Part shown: positions 1 through 8,879 of the stretch, piece by piece
Numbering within the stretch: position 1 is the stretch's first letter
Layout of the letters: each line of letters begins with the position of its first letter
NCBI GenBank assembly: GCA_944323475.1
Contig: CALUSQ010000005.1
Span: 1-64,000, forward strand
Direction of reading: 5' to 3'
Source of the DNA: Candidatus Gastranaerophilales bacterium
GTDB taxonomy: Bacteria; Cyanobacteriota; Vampirovibrionia; Gastranaerophilales; Gastranaerophilaceae
Length of the DNA stretch: 64,000 bases
Program-made: the position numbers and the translations under genes
The notes under the pieces: model-generated
Told to the model about the DNA's origin: nothing
The model's input: the letters and a program-made list of their open reading frames with translations, nothing else
The model's database searches: none

Positions 1-15
1 TTATTCTATTTTCAC

Positions 16-95
16 ATGTAGCTCACCTACGGTGCTTCCTCTCGATAAAATGACATTTAGTCATTTTCTCTCGGCAGAGTCAAGCTGCGCTACAT
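16..95. other. Folded RNA-like element at the window edge
   Basis: A GC-richer island in AT-rich DNA. Outer arms ATGTAGC (16-22) and GCTACAT (89-95) pair perfectly over 7 bp. An inner hairpin AAAATGAC (47-54)/GTCATTTT (60-67) pairs perfectly over 8 bp with a 5-nt loop and is flanked by direct repeats of CTCTCG (39-44 and 68-73). There is no open frame. It could be the leader of a minus-strand gene beyond the left edge, or a small RNA. I do not recognise a named riboswitch in it. Confidence 0.4.
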
Positions 96-173
96 CATAA
101 TAATATTATTTAATTTTCAATATATTTATTTTAATACAAGCAAAAAATTTTTTAAGTAAAAATTCATATAACT

Positions 174-204
174 AAAAAGTCCTGTCTTAATCTGACAGAA
201 CTTT
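174..204 (-). terminator. Rho-independent terminator
   Basis: On the minus strand an 11-bp stem (arms 194-204 and 176-186, one G-U pair) with a 7-nt loop runs into five T residues. No protein gene lies upstream of it on that strand before the SRP RNA, so it probably ends a non-coding transcript, either a separate one or read-through from the SRP RNA. Confidence 0.65.
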
Positions 205-480
205 ATCCAAATCTTTAACCTCATCCCAACAATATAATTCTTAATCCCCACGGCTAGCAGCCAAAACCTTTTAAATTATCTCTTTTCATTCTTCCCAATC
301 AATTGATAAAATTTAATTCCACGATTATTCTTAATCCCCGGACTTAGCCATCACCTCTTTCTATACCCAGTAAAATAATGATACAAGGATGAAATTTTTC
401 AATCAATAAAAGTTTTGTAAAATAAGTTTTACAATTGACCATGCCCCCTAGAAATATTGGTTAAAAATATTATTTACAAT
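205..480 (-). ncRNA. Possible non-coding transcript upstream of the terminator
   Basis: No sense frame survives here on either strand. The 13-mer ATTCTTAATCCCC occurs twice (237-249 and 327-339), and an 8-bp inverted repeat TTGTAAAA/TTTTACAA sits at about 414-433. The stretch ends in a good minus-strand terminator at 174-204. The simplest reading is a small RNA of unknown kind or decayed sequence. I could not match it to tmRNA or RNase P consensus elements; a 6S-like RNA cannot be excluded by eye. Confidence 0.25.
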
Positions 481-511
481 CTTAATAAAGAAATATTAAA
501 AACAAAAAATA

Positions 512-775
512 AAAGCCGTGCCACTGCCTATCGAATTAGGTCAAAATAAATCATAATTATATTTATCTCCCTCTCAAAAATTTTTTACCCAAAAGTTGAA
601 TCTTAGTGCTGCTTCGTTCCCGATCTGACACGGTTCGATTGCTTTCGCCAAAAAATTCTGAGCAATCATAAACAAATATAATAATCTTTATCTCAACATA
701 AACCTCACAGCAGGCTCTGCACCTCGCATAAGCGTTCGAGTCGAGAGATCCGCCAAGTCCCCGTGGAGCACGGCT
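512..775 (-). ncRNA. ffs: Signal recognition particle RNA, large bacterial type
   Basis: This is the RNA scaffold of the signal recognition particle, which binds Ffh and directs co-translational membrane targeting. On the minus strand the 5' end AGCCGTGC (768-775) pairs perfectly with GCACGGCT (514-521 on +), followed by a T-rich tail (TTTTATTTTTT). Domain IV is unmistakable at about 604-634: GTGTCAGA, a UCG/CGA stem closed by a GGAA tetraloop, then AGCAGCAC. The 5' part (about 700-775) matches the Alu-domain pattern of Bacillus scRNA: CCGTGCT, then GGGGA, GGCGG, ACTCGAA and GAGCC. Length is about 264 nt, so this is the long, Alu-containing form rather than the 4.5S form. Confidence 0.92.
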
Positions 776-777
776 AT

Positions 778-805
778 ATTATATTACCCTAAAAAGTTAA
801 GACAA
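778..805 (-). promoter_or_regulatory. Sigma-70-type promoter of the SRP RNA
   Basis: On the minus strand TTGTCT (800-805) and TATAAT (778-783) are separated by 16 nt, and the -10 box lies just before the predicted 5' end of the SRP RNA at 775. It occupies the short gap after the preceding minus-strand gene stops at 810. Confidence 0.6.
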
Positions 806-809
806 TCAA

Positions 810-3800
810 TTACTTTGTCATGTAATGAAAATTATACTTTGTATTTGCTAATTTTACATTAGGATTTTCAATATGTCCTTTGAAAGATAACATATTATTA
901 TTAAAATCCTTTTCTCTTAAAAGAATTAAACCAGACTCTCCAAGAGAAATACTTTCAGAAGTTTCTTTACCATTTTCATCAGCAGATTTAATAATGTTGT
1001 TATCACAAACAACAAACTTTTTATTTGAGTCCAAAGCATCCACATAAACAGTACCTTTTGGAACATTAAAGCCAAGACCCTTTAGCTCTAATTTATCAAC
1101 ACTTGCGCCCATACCACACTGTTCTGGCCTTGAGCCATAACAACGAGAATGAAGAACAACTATTGCATCTGTTTTATCGTTGTATCTATAAAATGCTGCA
1201 GCATCTCCACCTTCTTTTAAAGAAATAGAATCAAGAGGAATTGTTGCACCATTCACCAAAGCTGAAGCTGCTTTTTTATTTCTGATATTCATAATTTTTG
1301 CCAAATCATCTCTGTATGCTTTAACAAAATTATAATTCTCATTCTCCAGCCAATCCCAATGGAGAGCATTTCTATTTTCCTGTTTTTCGTTTTTACAGAA
1401 TGTTTCCCAGCCTGTCATAGCGAATTCGTCACCTGCATAATTTGTAGGTGTGCCTGGCAATCCTGCCATTGTTAACAAAATTGCTTTATACTTTTTCATT
1501 GCAGGAGCTAAAATATTTTGCAAAGATTCTGCTTTTAATTTTTCAATTTTAGCTTTATTATCAGCAACAAAATTTTCAAATTCATTATTATTTAATTTTG
1601 CTTCTTCAACAATATCTGCAATTGTAAAATCAAAAGGTCTAATTCCAAAATTTTCTGAATCAGATTCTTTTTCAATACCATTTACTGTATGTTTGCCTGA
1701 TTGTAATTTATACAAAGCAGAAACAAGAGCATTTTTTAAATTATCAGGAAGATTCTTAAACTCGTTAGAATTTCTCAAACCATTTTCAATTACCCTTCTT
1801 ACTTCTGCAGCTTTATCATTGTTAAAAGCCTTAACATCCATAGCTAATAAATGTAAGATTCTTGGTTTATCCTGATTTCCTACAAATCTGTGCATAAAAT
1901 TCAGACTACTAACCAACCCTTTGTCATAATAATTTTTTAACTGATTTTCTACAACAGATTTTGCAGAATTATTAGATTTGCCTTCACTATCTTGACCATA
2001 TATTTCTGGTAAAGCATTATAAAAATATTCATAGTCAGAAATAGTCGTAAAACCTGTTTTTCTAATAAATTCAGATGGCGGTAATTCACTCCAGTCAGTA
2101 ACTTCACCTATTGTATATGAACGAGGATTTTGTTCTCTTACTGCTTTATTAAATCTGTTCCAAAAAGACAAAATTGCTTTTTTGTTGGCATCCGCACCAA
2201 ATTTATCAGCTTCTTTTGAATCCCAATCTCCAACATCTTTTGCAGCATCGATTCTCCAATCCAAACCTGATTCAGTAGAATCAATGATTAGCTTAGCAAC
2301 ATTTATTGCATCTGAATTAAGATTTTTTACTCTAACTAAAAGATGATTTTTAAAATCATTTATTGAGTCAGACGGAATATTTTTTAAGCCACTTTGAATT
2401 TTAGATAATAATCTTTTTGCAACATCTTCAGGTGACAATTCATATTGCAAACCAAGGCTATTTAAACTAACTTTATGTAAATCATCAAGGTTATACTCTA
2501 ACATTGAATCATTTTTCACCTGTTTTATTTTTGGTGCTAGGGAAGAAACAACTAAAAACTTAGTTATATCAGATGCCAATAAAGAATAAATTTCTTTGCC
2601 TTCAGTTGATAATTCGTCACCATCAAAAAGTTTTTTACCAGATAACATTTCTACATCTTTCAAAATAGACATTGCTTTTTGAGTCATATCTTCTGATAGA
2701 ATTTTATCTGATAATTTGTAGATTTCTTTATATCTTTCCGGCATAAGATTATAATAATCATCGCCCATTTTAAACAGTTCATATCTCGTTTTTCCGATTG
2801 TATCTTCTGTTACAGCAAGATTTTTTATAAACGGATATGCAAAAACACTCAATAGATCAGGTGAAAACTCAATTGCTTCCATAGGATAAGACATAATACC
2901 TTCTGTAATATTTTCAGGTATATCTTTAGTTTTTATAATATACTTACGTTTACCATTAACAGGACTAATAGAAAGCATATTTTCTAATGGCGATGGTTTA
3001 CCATTTTCTTTCTCGTTAATCTTGTTAGCATCTTTAGGCAATTTATTTTCATTTATCAACGAATTAATTGCGTCTGCATAAGTCATGTTACTTGAAGTTG
3101 CAAGCTTATTAACAAGTTCATTAGCCGTATACGCAGTCAAGATTTTTGCAGTATTGGAAGTCCAAAATCTTCCGACTTGTACAGTATCATCTTGTACTTG
3201 ATATTGACCAGCAACAACTTGTACTTTTTCATCACCGTTCAATTTCATAGCATGTTGCAAAGCATCTGGAAGCACAAATCTCTTTTTAGAAATATCACTA
3301 TTTCCTACCCATAAAGAAACTCCACCATCTTTGTTTGACTGAACAAGATTAAAGTTTGTCCATTGTGTCAAAGCATCTTTAAATTCAATTGATTTGTCAG
3401 AATGTTTTGCTTGTTTGTATTTTTCATAATTGATTTTTACTTCAGAAGGAGCAACTCTAAAATGATATGCTTGTACAGCATCTTTAGAACTAGCAATTTC
3501 ATATTTATCATCTGCTTCTTTTTTTGCATAAACATCAAAAATTTCATCATTATTCATCTGCTCTTCAGATGCTAATCTATCATCAAAAACCTGTATGTAT
3601 GTAGGACGTTTAGGGTCATACGTATGGTGTTTTACAACTGATTCTTTATAATAATCTCCAGATTTTACATATTGGATTTTATATGGTGCATTAACAAGTT
3701 TTATATGGAAATGTTTATTTACATCTTCATTTTTAGAAAATATACCAAATCTTACAGGAACATTTTTTACATCTTTAGTCTCAAACATAGAAATAAAAGG

Positions 3801-4592
3801 ACTATCTACACCCCAATTAATAATATCTTTTATGTGTAGTCCTTCCATACCTTCATTAACAAAAGCACCGTCAGCAGTCCAAGACATACCGTTTTTATAA
3901 AGTTCTATCATCAAATTAGAAAAATCTTTATAGCTGCCTAAATTGTTTGTAATTTGATAAGGATTTGTTGTCCAATAACCATGGCTTGATTTATTGTCTT
4001 GTCCAAATATAGGAGTACCCAAAATGTTTCTTATACCAAACTCTTTTAAATCTTTTACTCTATCTTTAACAGAATTTAATGAACCGCCTAAAAGATTAAA
4101 ATGATTTCTTTTTGCAGCATAGACATCAGGAGTATTAAATGAATCTACCAACATATGCTCCATTTGTCTTGGGCGCATTGAAAAAGAGCCGTTAATAGGT
4201 ATTGCTAAAGTATAATTTTTATCCCCTTTGACACCTTTGTCTGTATATTCTTTGCCATTAATTAAGAACTTGTAGGCTAAAATATTATTTTTGTCTAACT
4301 GGAACTGAGAAGCATTAACAGAAACTGCACCATAACCTTCAGGTACATCATACACAATAGGCTCTGCAAGCTGTTTATAATCGCCACTACCATCATTTGT
4401 CAATACTGTAAGTAAAAGTTTGGAATTTTTAGGAGCGTTTGGAAGATTAAATTTATAAATATCAGCTCCTCTTTCGTCTTTGGTAAGTATTTGTCCGGAA
4501 AAACTTATCGGAATAGATTTTCTATTATTTTCAGAAGAATATGGATTAGATAATTTTATATTATTTAGATAATTAAAATTATTTATCTTCAC
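810..4592 (-). CDS. GH13-like alpha-amylase family protein with a large insertion
   Basis: Probably hydrolyses or rearranges alpha-glucans in the GH13 (beta/alpha)8-barrel manner. Numbering counts from an upstream GTG at 4604. SHGYWTTNPYQI lies near residue 207, a region-I-like ADGAFVNEG near 243, region II GLDWRIDAAKD (candidate nucleophile Asp) near 783, region III IGEVTDW (candidate acid/base Glu) near 832, and a late YAGDEFAMTGWE near 1060. About 540 residues separate regions I and II, far more than the usual domain B. There is no signal peptide. The N-terminus is polar with an ISFSG motif near residue 35. I chose the GTG at 4592 because GAGG lies 6 nt upstream; the GTG at 4604 has no ribosome-binding site. 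Substrate is not determinable; a glycogen-related cytoplasmic role is inference. Confidence 0.75.
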   Translation of the reverse strand: MKINNFNYLNNIKLSNPYSSENNRKSIPISFSGQILTKDERGADIYKFNLPNAPKNSKLLLTVLTNDGSGDYKQLAEPIVYDVPEGYGAVSVNASQFQLDKNNILAYKFLINGKEYTDKGVKGDKNYTLAIPINGSFSMRPRQMEHMLVDSFNTPDVYAAKRNHFNLLGGSLNSVKDRVKDLKEFGIRNILGTPIFGQDNKSSHGYWTTNPYQITNNLGSYKDFSNLMIELYKNGMSWTADGAFVNEGMEGLHIKDIINWGVDSPFISMFETKDVKNVPVRFGIFSKNEDVNKHFHIKLVNAPYKIQYVKSGDYYKESVVKHHTYDPKRPTYIQVFDDRLASEEQMNNDEIFDVYAKKEADDKYEIASSKDAVQAYHFRVAPSEVKINYEKYKQAKHSDKSIEFKDALTQWTNFNLVQSNKDGGVSLWVGNSDISKKRFVLPDALQHAMKLNGDEKVQVVAGQYQVQDDTVQVGRFWTSNTAKILTAYTANELVNKLATSSNMTYADAINSLINENKLPKDANKINEKENGKPSPLENMLSISPVNGKRKYIIKTKDIPENITEGIMSYPMEAIEFSPDLLSVFAYPFIKNLAVTEDTIGKTRYELFKMGDDYYNLMPERYKEIYKLSDKILSEDMTQKAMSILKDVEMLSGKKLFDGDELSTEGKEIYSLLASDITKFLVVSSLAPKIKQVKNDSMLEYNLDDLHKVSLNSLGLQYELSPEDVAKRLLSKIQSGLKNIPSDSINDFKNHLLVRVKNLNSDAINVAKLIIDSTESGLDWRIDAAKDVGDWDSKEADKFGADANKKAILSFWNRFNKAVREQNPRSYTIGEVTDWSELPPSEFIRKTGFTTISDYEYFYNALPEIYGQDSEGKSNNSAKSVVENQLKNYYDKGLVSSLNFMHRFVGNQDKPRILHLLAMDVKAFNNDKAAEVRRVIENGLRNSNEFKNLPDNLKNALVSALYKLQSGKHTVNGIEKESDSENFGIRPFDFTIADIVEEAKLNNNEFENFVADNKAKIEKLKAESLQNILAPAMKKYKAILLTMAGLPGTPTNYAGDEFAMTGWETFCKNEKQENRNALHWDWLENENYNFVKAYRDDLAKIMNIRNKKAASALVNGATIPLDSISLKEGGDAAAFYRYNDKTDAIVVLHSRCYGSRPEQCGMGASVDKLELKGLGFNVPKGTVYVDALDSNKKFVVCDNNIIKSADENGKETSESISLGESGLILLREKDFNNNMLSFKGHIENPNVKLANTKYNFHYMTK

Positions 4593-4706
4593 GTTAGACC
4601 TCACTTACACACTGACTATAATATTAATGCGAAACAAGAAAAAAATTGCTAGTCATGCCTAATATAAAATTGACATTGTTACAATAAGTAAAAAACAAGA
4701 TTAAAA

Positions 4707-5672
4707 TTAAAACAATCCCTTTCTTGCTAATATTATTGCAATAATTCCTGCAAGCACTAGTGAGAAAAGCAGAATAAATAAAAATGCATAATTCATATGA
4801 GCCATAGGAATATCAACATTCATACCCCAAAAGCTAGCAACCATAGTAGGTATTGCAAGAATAATTGTTACTGATGTTAAAAACTTCATAACAATGTTCA
4901 AATTATTAGAAATAATTGAAGCAAATGCATCCATCATACTTTCCAAAATATTTCTATGCATTTCAACCATTTCAACAGCTTGTTTATTTTCAATAATAAC
5001 ATCTTCCATCAAATCTTCAATCTCTTCATTGTAGGCCATAAATGTTGAAAATCCAGGGAACTTTTGAAATCTGCTCAATTTTTCCAATACTCTACCATTA
5101 TCTTTTAATGCAGTAGTAAAGTATACAAGAGATTTTTGAACTTCTAAAAGCTGAAACAATGCTTTATTTTTCATTGTTCTTCTTATATCAACTTCTATTT
5201 TTTCAGTATGTCTGTTGATGTGTTCTAAATATCTAAGATAAAATTTAGTTGATCTAAATAATATCTGAAACAAAAATCTTGTTCTATCTGCTGTATTAAA
5301 AAGTTTAGCAGTATCCTGATTGAAGAAAGAAATAATTCTATTTTCTTTTAAAGAAACAGTTACAATATTATGTGGTGTCATAATAACACCCAAAGGCAAT
5401 GTGTCAAAACTGTTTTCATCTTCCATCATAGGAATATTAGTGATAATTAACAATTTATCGTCATCAAGTTCTATACGAGATCTTTCTTCAGAGTCTAACG
5501 AATCTCTAAGAAAATCCGCATCAATATTTAACGCAGCAGCAACATCTTTTATTTCATCAGCGGTAGGTTTGACCAGATTGAACCAAGAGCCTTGTTCAAA
5601 TTCATTTATAGAAAGTTCTCTTAAGGTTTTATCTTCACCGGTTTTAAATATTTGAAGCATAGAAACCGCCAA
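4707..5672 (-). CDS. corA: CorA-family divalent cation transporter
   Basis: Inner-membrane Mg2+/Co2+ channel of the CorA/MIT family. The 321-residue protein has a long soluble alpha/beta and helical N-terminal funnel, then two C-terminal membrane helices (about 262-282 and 294-316). The selectivity motif GMN follows the first helix, in the context FWGMNVD near residue 284. A short charged tail (ARKGLF) ends the protein. The start used is TTG at 5672 with AAGAGTG upstream; ATG at 5660 is the alternative. Metal specificity cannot be told from sequence. It stands alone between the GH13 gene and a solute symporter. Confidence 0.88.
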   Translation of the reverse strand: MAVSMLQIFKTGEDKTLRELSINEFEQGSWFNLVKPTADEIKDVAAALNIDADFLRDSLDSEERSRIELDDDKLLIITNIPMMEDENSFDTLPLGVIMTPHNIVTVSLKENRIISFFNQDTAKLFNTADRTRFLFQILFRSTKFYLRYLEHINRHTEKIEVDIRRTMKNKALFQLLEVQKSLVYFTTALKDNGRVLEKLSRFQKFPGFSTFMAYNEEIEDLMEDVIIENKQAVEMVEMHRNILESMMDAFASIISNNLNIVMKFLTSVTIILAIPTMVASFWGMNVDIPMAHMNYAFLFILLFSLVLAGIIAIILARKGLF

Positions 5673-5730
5673 TCACTCTTAACTGTCACTTTATTATTAT
5701 ACAACAAGCATTTTATTTTCATACTATTAA

Positions 5731-6984
5731 TTAATCTGTTTTTGATTCAATATATTCGTACATTTTTTCATAATCTAATTCGTTTTCCCATCTTGCAATA
5801 AATATAGTAGCAATACAGTTGCCAACAAGATTTACAGTCGTTCTACCCATATCAAGAAGTTGATCTATACCAAGAAGAATTGCAACACCAATCAAAGGAT
5901 ATCCAAGACTCGATAAAGTACCTGCAAGAACAACTAAAGAAGCTCTTGGCACACCTGCAACTCCTTTGCTGGTGAACATTAAAGCAAACATAATTACTAA
6001 CTGATGCTGAATAGATAAATCGATACCAACAAGCTGTGTTGCAAATAAAACAGCCATAGACAAATACAATGTGCTTCCATCAAGGTTAAAAGTATATCCT
6101 GTTGGCATTACAAAACCAACAATATTTTTGGGTACACCAAATTTTTCCATCTGTTCCATTGCTTTTGGCAAAGCTGCTTCTGAACTTGCAGTAGAAAAAG
6201 CTAATAAGGCAGGATCTTTTAATATTTTTATCAAGCCAAATATCGGAATCTTAACAATTTTACATACAGCAAATATTAAAAGTATCAAAAATATAGCAAG
6301 TGCAAAATAGAGAGAAAAAACTATTTTAACATAATTTTTTAAGATACCAATTCCGCTATTGCCTATTGTACTTGCAATAGCAGCAAAAACACCTACCGGA
6401 GCAAACCACATAACATACTCTGTAAATTTAAACATAATTTCAGATAAAGAATTCAAAACATCCATTATTGGTTTTGCTTTTTGACCGATAGCACATATAG
6501 CTAAAGCAAAAAATAAACTAAATATAACAATTTGAAGTAAATTACCATCAGCCATTGATTTTATAACACTGGATGGAAATATATTAATTATAATATCAGT
6601 CAAAGAAGCGTGTGACGCTGACTTACCCATTTGAGAAACAGTCGCCATATAATTATTTGAGATATGAGTAACATCGGTTACTCCTGCACCCGGCTGCGTA
6701 AAATGCCCAATACCAAGACCAATAACAAGTGCAAACATAGTAACTATTTCAAAATAAATTATAGTTTTAAAGCCAATTTTTCCAAGACTTTTTATATCAC
6801 CATGTCCAGCTATACCAATAACCAAAGTAGCAAAAAGCAATGGCGCAATAATCATCTTAACCATGTTTAAAAACATCATAGCTAAAGGAGAAAGTTTTAC
6901 GGCAATAGAAGGATAAAAGACACCTAACCAAATGCCTAAAATCAGCGCAATAATTATATATCTCGTTAATTTTAAGTTTTGCAC
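5731..6984 (-). CDS. Dicarboxylate/amino-acid:cation symporter (DAACS family)
   Basis: Sodium- or proton-coupled importer of glutamate, aspartate or C4-dicarboxylates (GltP/DctA/SLC1 fold). The 417-residue protein is hydrophobic throughout. It has the serine-rich hairpin TASSEAALPKAM, the substrate/cation motif TGYTFNLDGSTLY, the second hairpin GVAGVPRAS and the C-terminal NLVGNCIATIFIARWE. These are the hallmark regions of the family and all are intact. The start is GTG at 6984 with GAGGG 6 nt upstream. Glutamate versus dicarboxylate preference is not resolved. Confidence 0.9.
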   Translation of the reverse strand: MQNLKLTRYIIIALILGIWLGVFYPSIAVKLSPLAMMFLNMVKMIIAPLLFATLVIGIAGHGDIKSLGKIGFKTIIYFEIVTMFALVIGLGIGHFTQPGAGVTDVTHISNNYMATVSQMGKSASHASLTDIIINIFPSSVIKSMADGNLLQIVIFSLFFALAICAIGQKAKPIMDVLNSLSEIMFKFTEYVMWFAPVGVFAAIASTIGNSGIGILKNYVKIVFSLYFALAIFLILLIFAVCKIVKIPIFGLIKILKDPALLAFSTASSEAALPKAMEQMEKFGVPKNIVGFVMPTGYTFNLDGSTLYLSMAVLFATQLVGIDLSIQHQLVIMFALMFTSKGVAGVPRASLVVLAGTLSSLGYPLIGVAILLGIDQLLDMGRTTVNLVGNCIATIFIARWENELDYEKMYEYIESKTD

Positions 6985-7023
6985 AATTTACCCTCTTTTT
7001 ACACAGCTATTGCATGTTGAAAT

Positions 7024-8016
7024 TTATCTTTTACCAGATAAATTTTCTATTCTTTTTGATTCATCGAGAAATGCATTGTCATTATCGGTATATCTTGAGT
7101 TTGGATCTTTAGACATATCAGTAGTATGTTTAATATCCTCACCAAGAGATTCTATTTCTTGGTTTTCAATTTCTTTAATGATTTTAATTTGTTCATTACG
7201 TCTTCTTTGTTGTTCTTCTTTACCCATTTTTATATAAGTATTCTGATAATGATCAAGATTTTTATACTGATTACGCTGAACAACTATTTCAACACGTCTA
7301 TTTTTAGCTAATGCTGTAGCATCCTTACCAGAATCAACAGGTCTTGTATCAGCATAGCCAACTGCAGACATTAAATCAGGTAAAATTTTAAATCTGTCAA
7401 TTAAATACCTAACGATTGATGAAGCTCTTGCTGAAGAAAGTTCCCAGTTAGACGGATATTTACCAGAGACAGGGACACTATCTGTATGACCTTCTACTCT
7501 AATAGAATGCATAGCAAATTTTTGAACAATTAGTTTACCTACGGTTTCCAGTATCTTTTTTGCTCCATCGCTAAGTTCGGCTGAACCAGACTTAAATAAA
7601 ATATTCTTATCAGTAATTGTAATAACTAAACCACGTTCATCAATAGTAGCACTTACACCATTCATTTCACCTGATTTTACAAGATCTTCCACATCTTTTT
7701 TAATTTGCTCGTAAGATTCTTGTTCATATCTAGGACTTATATATTCCATTAATAAAGAATCAATCATAGAATCAGCAGCACTTGTATCCAAAACTGAATT
7801 ACCTGAAGACATGACACCACTACCACCATCTAATATTGATTGAACACTAAAAGCTTTCTTTAATGACTCTTCTACTTTTTTAAACTCATTAACATTAATT
7901 TGAGACAAAGCATATAAAACAACAAATGTAGCAAAAAGCAGTGTCATAAAGTCTGCATATGACACCAACCAACGTTCTAAATTTTCATGTTCTTCTGGTT
8001 TTTTCTTTTTTGCCAT
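7024..8016 (-). CDS. motB: Flagellar stator protein MotB
   Basis: Stator subunit that anchors the MotA/MotB proton channel to peptidoglycan and powers flagellar rotation. After a lysine-rich start, one membrane helix (about 16-40) contains SYADFMTLL, with the proton-carrying aspartate at residue 22. A linker with the plug region follows, then an OmpA-like peptidoglycan-binding domain (about 120-240) with VEGHTDSVPVSG and NWELSSARA. The charged C-terminal tail of about 80 residues is longer than usual. It lies 13 nt downstream of motA. The conserved Asp argues for a functional H+ stator. Confidence 0.93.
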   Translation of the reverse strand: MAKKKKPEEHENLERWLVSYADFMTLLFATFVVLYALSQINVNEFKKVEESLKKAFSVQSILDGGSGVMSSGNSVLDTSAADSMIDSLLMEYISPRYEQESYEQIKKDVEDLVKSGEMNGVSATIDERGLVITITDKNILFKSGSAELSDGAKKILETVGKLIVQKFAMHSIRVEGHTDSVPVSGKYPSNWELSSARASSIVRYLIDRFKILPDLMSAVGYADTRPVDSGKDATALAKNRRVEIVVQRNQYKNLDHYQNTYIKMGKEEQQRRRNEQIKIIKEIENQEIESLGEDIKHTTDMSKDPNSRYTDNDNAFLDESKRIENLSGKR

Positions 8017-8029
8017 GATTTACACTTGC

Positions 8030-8797
8030 CTATAATGCTTCTTCTCTCATATGACTATCTAAGATATAAGCCATTAATTTTCTTTCAATCAATGCGGGAC
8101 TTTCACCTGCTTGAATAGCCAAAATACCTTCTATAATAACTTCCTTTTTCAAAAATACTTTTTTATATTTCATTTTTAATTTAGTTGAAAAAGGAATAAA
8201 TATAAGGTTTGCAGCACCAACACCATAAACAGTTGCAACAAAAGCAACTGCAATACCTGCACCCAATTTTGAAGGATCAGACAAGTTTTGCATTACCTGA
8301 ATCAAACCTAAAACCGCACCAATGATACCAATCGTAGGAGAAAAACCACCGGCAGATTCCCAAACTTTTGCACCGCCGCCCACTTTTTCTTCTAAAAGAG
8401 TAACTTGAGTTTCCATCATTTGACGCACCAATGCAGGATCAGTACCATCAGCTACTGCCTCAAGCCCCATAACCATAAGGCTATCCGATGCAGTTCTAGC
8501 TTCTTTCTCAAGAGATATTGCACCTTCTCTTCTAGCTTTGGTCGCAAATTTAATAATCTCAGCTATTACCTCTTCAAAATTTACATTTTCACCAAAAAAC
8601 ACGTCTTTTAAAAGTACAAATGCATTTTTTAGCTCAACAACTGAAAAACTTAATATTACAGCACCTGCCGTACCTCCAAATACAATAAAAGCTGCTGTAA
8701 TTTGGAGCAATTGTCCAACATTACCGCCTTCCATTGCTTGACCAATTAAAATACATATTATCCCAAAAAATACGCCTACTAAAGAGGTAAAATCCAT
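8030..8797 (-). CDS. motA: Flagellar stator protein MotA
   Basis: Partner of MotB; forms the proton-conducting ring that pushes on FliG. The 255-residue protein has four hydrophobic segments (about 4-22, 28-48, 145-170, 180-205), a large cytoplasmic loop between segments 2 and 3, and the conserved GGFSPTIGIIGAVLGLI and AVAFVATVYGVGAANL regions with the family prolines. ATG start at 8797 with GGAGA 10 nt upstream. The leader contains two overlapping inverted repeats. It is transcribed with motB. Confidence 0.93.
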   Translation of the reverse strand: MDFTSLVGVFFGIICILIGQAMEGGNVGQLLQITAAFIVFGGTAGAVILSFSVVELKNAFVLLKDVFFGENVNFEEVIAEIIKFATKARREGAISLEKEARTASDSLMVMGLEAVADGTDPALVRQMMETQVTLLEEKVGGGAKVWESAGGFSPTIGIIGAVLGLIQVMQNLSDPSKLGAGIAVAFVATVYGVGAANLIFIPFSTKLKMKYKKVFLKKEVIIEGILAIQAGESPALIERKLMAYILDSHMREEAL

Positions 8798-8818
8798 ACT
8801 AATCTAATCTCCAATATA

Positions 8819-8868
8819 ATATTATTATTTACAATTAAATAATAATATAGGGATTTTGAAATCCTATA
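8819..8868 (-). promoter_or_regulatory. Two overlapping hairpins between tsaB and motA
   Basis: A perfect 13-bp inverted repeat (8819-8831/8836-8848, loop CAAT) shares its last bases with a second one, TATAGGGATTT/AAATCCTATA (8846-8868, one bulged G). Only one can form fully at a time. The GC-containing hairpin may terminate the tsaB transcript; the AT hairpin lies in the motA leader. The poly-T run is weak, so an attenuator function is only a suggestion. Confidence 0.4.
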
Positions 8869-8879
8869 TTTAACTTAGA

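Noticed and set aside
176-400. A minus-strand frame that looks protein-like (ending KVLSD) but is broken by about seven stops, two of them after the same GD.
   Set aside because: The number of stops is what chance gives in AT-rich DNA, and the repeated GD-stop comes from the 13-bp DNA repeat. No evidence for recoding or a pseudogene.
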